Source: Actinomycetota bacterium (GTDB lineage Bacteria; Actinomycetota; Actinomycetes; UBA12327). Taken from it: DNA of 8,094 nt. Positions 6,136-8,094 of this stretch are shown here, in pieces. The stretch covers positions 1 through 8,094 of the forward strand of contig JAPLBW010000179.1 in NCBI GenBank assembly GCA_026392555.1. The letters are read 5' to 3'. Within the stretch, counting starts at the first letter, position 1; every line of letters starts with the position of its first letter. The translations under genes and the position numbers were made by a program. Under the pieces are notes generated by a model. The model made no database searches and was not told where the DNA came from. It was given only the letters and a program-made list of their open reading frames with translations.

Positions 6136-6633
6136 ATGACTGAAAACATCTCGCCCATCGTTGGATTAGTGATGGGCAGCGATTCGGATTGGCCAGTGAT
6201 GCAGGCCGCAGCCGAAGCACTCGAGGAGTTTGGCGTTGCGTACGAAGCTGACGTGGTTTCTGCCCATCGCATGCCGGAAGAAATGATCAAGTACGGACAA
6301 ACCGCGGCTAGTCGTGGCTTGAAGGTGATCATCGCTGGTGCTGGTGGCGCGGCACACCTGCCGGGGATGTTGGCTGCTGTCACGCCGTTACCGGTGATCG
6401 GCGTTCCGGTATCACTGAAAAACCTTGACGGTTTGGATTCGCTGTTGTCGATCGTTCAAATGCCCGCTGGTGTTCCGGTTGCCACGGTGGCCGTGGACAA
6501 CGCGCGCAATGCCGGCCTCTTGGCGGTGCGAATCCTTGGGGCTGCTGATGCGTCCTTGCAGGCCAAGATGGTTGATTTCCAGCGCGAGCTCACTGCTGTG
6601 GCTAAGAGCAAGGGCGAAAACCTTCGCCGTTAG
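6136..6633 (+). CDS. purE: N5-carboxyaminoimidazole ribonucleotide mutase, class I
   Basis: The 165-residue enzyme moves the carboxyl group of N5-CAIR to C4 to give CAIR, the step after PurK. Class I features are visible: VMGSDSDWPVM (12-22) binds the phosphate, SAHRMP (42-47) supplies the catalytic His44 and Arg45, AGAGGAAHLPGM (67-78) lines the active site, and the segment LDGLDSLLSIVQMPAGVPVATVAV followed by NARNAGLLAVRIL is the conserved C-terminal core. Class I with a linked PurK indicates the two-step bacterial route rather than direct carboxylation by a class II enzyme. Class I PurE is usually an octamer. The stop TAG (6631-6633) overlaps the stop of ugd on the other strand, leaving no intergenic space for a separate terminator. 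Confidence 0.97.
   Translation: MTENISPIVGLVMGSDSDWPVMQAAAEALEEFGVAYEADVVSAHRMPEEMIKYGQTAASRGLKVIIAGAGGAAHLPGMLAAVTPLPVIGVPVSLKNLDGLDSLLSIVQMPAGVPVATVAVDNARNAGLLAVRILGAADASLQAKMVDFQRELTAVAKSKGENLRR
6613..6628. terminator. Perfect short hairpin at the purE 3' end, possible weak terminator
   Basis: GGCGAA, loop AACC, then TTCGCC forms a perfect six-base-pair stem inside the last codons of purE, just before the overlapping stop codons of purE and ugd. No T-run follows on either strand, so it is not a canonical intrinsic terminator. Hairpins without a U tract have been proposed as terminators in actinobacteria, hence the low-confidence call. The stem could also be chance. Confidence 0.2.
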
Positions 6634-7955
6634 GGATGGCGCGTGCCACGACCCAAACTGTGAATAGTCCAGCCAGCATGTGCCCATTGTTGCGGATCAA
6701 GCACGTTGCGGGCATCAATCATGAAGGGCATGGCCACCTGTGACTTTGTTTTAATGGGGTCAAGGTCTTGGAACTGCTTCCATTCGGTGAGAAGTAAGAC
6801 CAGTTCAGCTCCAGCGAGAGCTTCCTCAAGGGTGTGGGCATACGCCGCGGTTGGAACCCGAGTTGATGCGTTCTGATTGGCCACCGGGTCAAAGATGGTT
6901 ACCTGAGCACCGTGTTCAATAAGTTCGGCCGCTACTGCCAACGCCGGAGAGTCACGCACGTCATCACTGTCTGGCTTAAAGGCTGCACCCAAGATGGTGA
7001 CGGGCTTGCCAGCGAGCTGTTGTGATGTCAGGGAAAGTGCTGCTGTAACGGCGCGGGTGCGACAGCGCTGGTTAATCGCATCAACGTCGTCGAGGAAATC
7101 CAACGATTCACCGATGCCGAGTTCGGTTGCACGTGCCCGAAACGCACGAATGTCCTTGGGCAGGCATCCGCCACCGAAACCTAATCCAGCATTGAGAAAT
7201 TGACGCCCAATGCGTTCGTCACGACCAATGGCATCAGCAAGCACGGTAATGTCCGCGCCGGTTGCCTCGCACAACTCAGCGATGGCGTTAATAAAAGAAA
7301 TCTTGGTGGCCAGGAAGGCATTGGCCGAGGCTTTGACTAATTCGGATGTGGGCAGGTCCGCCACGATGAGCGGAACGTCATTGGCCAAGAGCTGTGCGTA
7401 AACCTGACGCAGAGTTGCTTCATCAGCGGGATCGGTGACGCCAATGACCAGCCGATCAGGTGCGACGGTGTCGGCAACAGCATGTCCTTCGCGAAGAAAT
7501 TCCGGATTCCATGCCAGGTGAACATCAGTTGATGCCGGTGAAGTGGAGCGCAGTTGGTCGGCAAGCCGTTGAGCTGTGCCTACCGGGACGGTTGATTTGC
7601 CGACAACTAAGCAAGCCCGGTCAAGGTGCGGGGCCAAAAGGTCAATCGCACCGTTGACCTGTGACATGTCGGCGGCATTGGAGTCTTTGCTTTGTGGAGT
7701 TCCCACGCAGAGAAAGTGCACATCAGCATGGGCTGCAACGTCAGCGATGGTGGTGGTAAACCTCAAACGACCGGAGGCGAGTGCTCGTTGGAGGACATCT
7801 TCAAGCCCGGGCTCGTGGAACGGCACTGTGCCAGCAGCCAAGCTGGCAACCTTTTCCGGGTCCACGTCAAATCCAATGACCTCATGCCCAAGGTCTGCCA
7901 TGCATGCTGCATGTGTGGCGCCGAGGTAGCCGGTGCCGATGACTGAGATCCGCAT
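6630..7955 (-). CDS. ugd: UDP-glucose 6-dehydrogenase
   Basis: The 441-residue protein oxidises UDP-glucose to UDP-glucuronate with two NAD+, supplying precursor for surface polysaccharides. The N-terminal NAD domain has ISVIGTGYLG (3-12, GxGxxG), FDVDPEKV (29-36), VGTPQ (84-88) and GKSTVPVGT (119-127). NPEFLREG (150-157) and K208 in SELVKASANAFLATKISFIN bind the sugar and support catalysis. The thiolate is C264 in GFGGGCLPKD. The C-terminal UDP-binding domain includes ILGAAFKPDSDDVRDSPA (321-338) and ends with the LLTEW segment (388-392). All key residues are present and the length is normal. The frame is open upstream to 8042, but the Rossmann motif must begin at ATG 7955, and the extension is out of frame with the real upstream gene. 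A dehydrogenase for UDP-ManNAc is less likely given the motif set. It lies 10 bases after a membrane-protein gene. Confidence 0.95.
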   Translation of the reverse strand: MRISVIGTGYLGATHAACMADLGHEVIGFDVDPEKVASLAAGTVPFHEPGLEDVLQRALASGRLRFTTTIADVAAHADVHFLCVGTPQSKDSNAADMSQVNGAIDLLAPHLDRACLVVGKSTVPVGTAQRLADQLRSTSPASTDVHLAWNPEFLREGHAVADTVAPDRLVIGVTDPADEATLRQVYAQLLANDVPLIVADLPTSELVKASANAFLATKISFINAIAELCEATGADITVLADAIGRDERIGRQFLNAGLGFGGGCLPKDIRAFRARATELGIGESLDFLDDVDAINQRCRTRAVTAALSLTSQQLAGKPVTILGAAFKPDSDDVRDSPALAVAAELIEHGAQVTIFDPVANQNASTRVPTAAYAHTLEEALAGAELVLLLTEWKQFQDLDPIKTKSQVAMPFMIDARNVLDPQQWAHAGWTIHSLGRGTRHP

Positions 7956-7962
7956 GACAGTG

Positions 7963-7968
7963 AGGTTA
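7963..7968 (-). promoter_or_regulatory. Candidate -10 element of ugd
   Basis: On the minus strand TAACCT lies seven bases before the ugd ATG, identical in sequence and spacing to the box before gtrA. Its TAA is also the stop codon of the upstream membrane-protein gene. No Shine-Dalgarno sequence occurs in the 10-base gap, so either a leaderless transcript starts here or ugd is translated by re-initiation. Inference. Confidence 0.4.
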
Positions 7969-8094
7969 CCGGCCTTCGGATCGCATCTGCTGCAGCGCAT
8001 GGTTAAGCGCGCCACGAACCGACTTTGATAACGGGGCCTCAATGAAGCGCGCCACGAACCACGCCAGCGCGATCATGCTTGCCACAACGATTCC
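7966..8094 (-). CDS. Membrane protein C-terminus, possibly acyltransferase-3 family (truncated by window)
   Basis: The minus-strand frame is open from the right edge and stops with TAA at 7968-7966, giving the last 42 residues of a protein. They comprise a hydrophobic helix (GIVVASMIALAWFVARFIE), then APLSKSVRGALNHALQQ and a basic end. A final membrane helix followed by F-I-E-x-P-L resembles the end of OafA-type acyltransferases, where ERP or similar follows the last helix. Such enzymes acylate surface glycans, which would suit the neighbouring ugd. The evidence is only one short motif, so the family call is tentative, while the presence of a coding end here is well supported by the frame, the hydrophobic pattern and the 10-base spacing to ugd. 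Two copies of a 16-base repeat lie inside it. Confidence 0.6.
   Translation of the reverse strand, partial: GIVVASMIALAWFVARFIEAPLSKSVRGALNHALQQMRSEGR
8005..8060. repeat. Pair of 16-base direct repeats, 40 bases apart
   Basis: AAGCGCGCCACGAACC occurs exactly at 8005-8020 and again at 8045-8060. Flanking bases differ. Because the offset of 40 is not a multiple of three, the copies are read in different frames of the membrane-protein gene (W-F-V-A-R-F versus V-R-G-A-L). Confidence 0.85.

Noticed and set aside
7956..8042. 29-codon N-terminal extension of Ugd
   Set aside because: The Rossmann motif starts right after ATG 7955, and the true gene here is the membrane-protein end in another frame of the same strand.

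Overview
The window reads as chromosomal DNA of an actinobacterium of moderate GC content (mid-50s percent by eye, not counted). The main taxonomic hint is the order birA, PH-domain membrane protein, gtrA (opposite strand), purK, purE. From memory this matches Mycobacterium tuberculosis Rv3279c to Rv3275c and relatives. I could not run a search, and the genus is not determinable here. The GC content and compact gene spacing would fit a streamlined aquatic actinobacterium, but that is only a guess.

Layout. Bases 1-368 hold the 3' end of birA (biotin-protein ligase). Bases 426-962 encode a small membrane protein with a bacterial PH (bPH2/DUF304-type) domain. Bases 990-2498 encode a GAF-GGDEF diguanylate cyclase with an extra C-terminal region. 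Bases 2514-3200 encode an OmpR-type response regulator and 3202-4542 its partner sensor histidine kinase. The spacings between these genes are 57, 27, 15 and 1 bases, so they could form one transcription unit, possibly with an internal start before the regulator. gtrA (4455-4937) lies on the minus strand, and its 3' end overlaps that of the kinase gene by 88 bases. Divergent from gtrA is purK-purE (4998-6633). The purE stop codon overlaps the stop codon of the convergent minus-strand gene ugd (6630-7955, UDP-glucose 6-dehydrogenase). Ten bases upstream of ugd ends a truncated membrane-protein gene (7966-8094, minus), perhaps an acyltransferase-3 family protein. No gene-free stretch exceeds about 60 bases. 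I saw no tRNA, rRNA, CRISPR, IS element or phage gene.

How the genes work together. purK and purE form the two-step CO2-capture branch of purine synthesis (AIR to N5-CAIR to CAIR). GtrA, Ugd and the truncated membrane protein point to cell-surface polysaccharide work (polyprenyl-linked sugar handling, UDP-glucuronate supply, possible acylation). The diguanylate cyclase, regulator and kinase form a compact signalling block between the PH protein and gtrA. Coupling between c-di-GMP and the two-component pair is inferred only from adjacency.

The most notable sequence-level signal is in the starts. Four genes that begin or could begin a transcript (regulator, gtrA, purK, ugd) lack a well-placed Shine-Dalgarno site and instead carry a TANNNT hexamer ending 6-7 bases before the start codon, as expected for leaderless mRNAs. 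Genes inside the operons (kinase, purE, cyclase) have purine-rich ribosome sites. The minus-strand genes gtrA and ugd share the same octamer GGTAACCT at the same distance from their ATG. Other points of interest are the tail-to-tail overlaps, a cyclase with no visible I-site, a kinase with altered N and G1 boxes, and a 16-base direct repeat read in two frames. No clearly new multi-gene system is evident.
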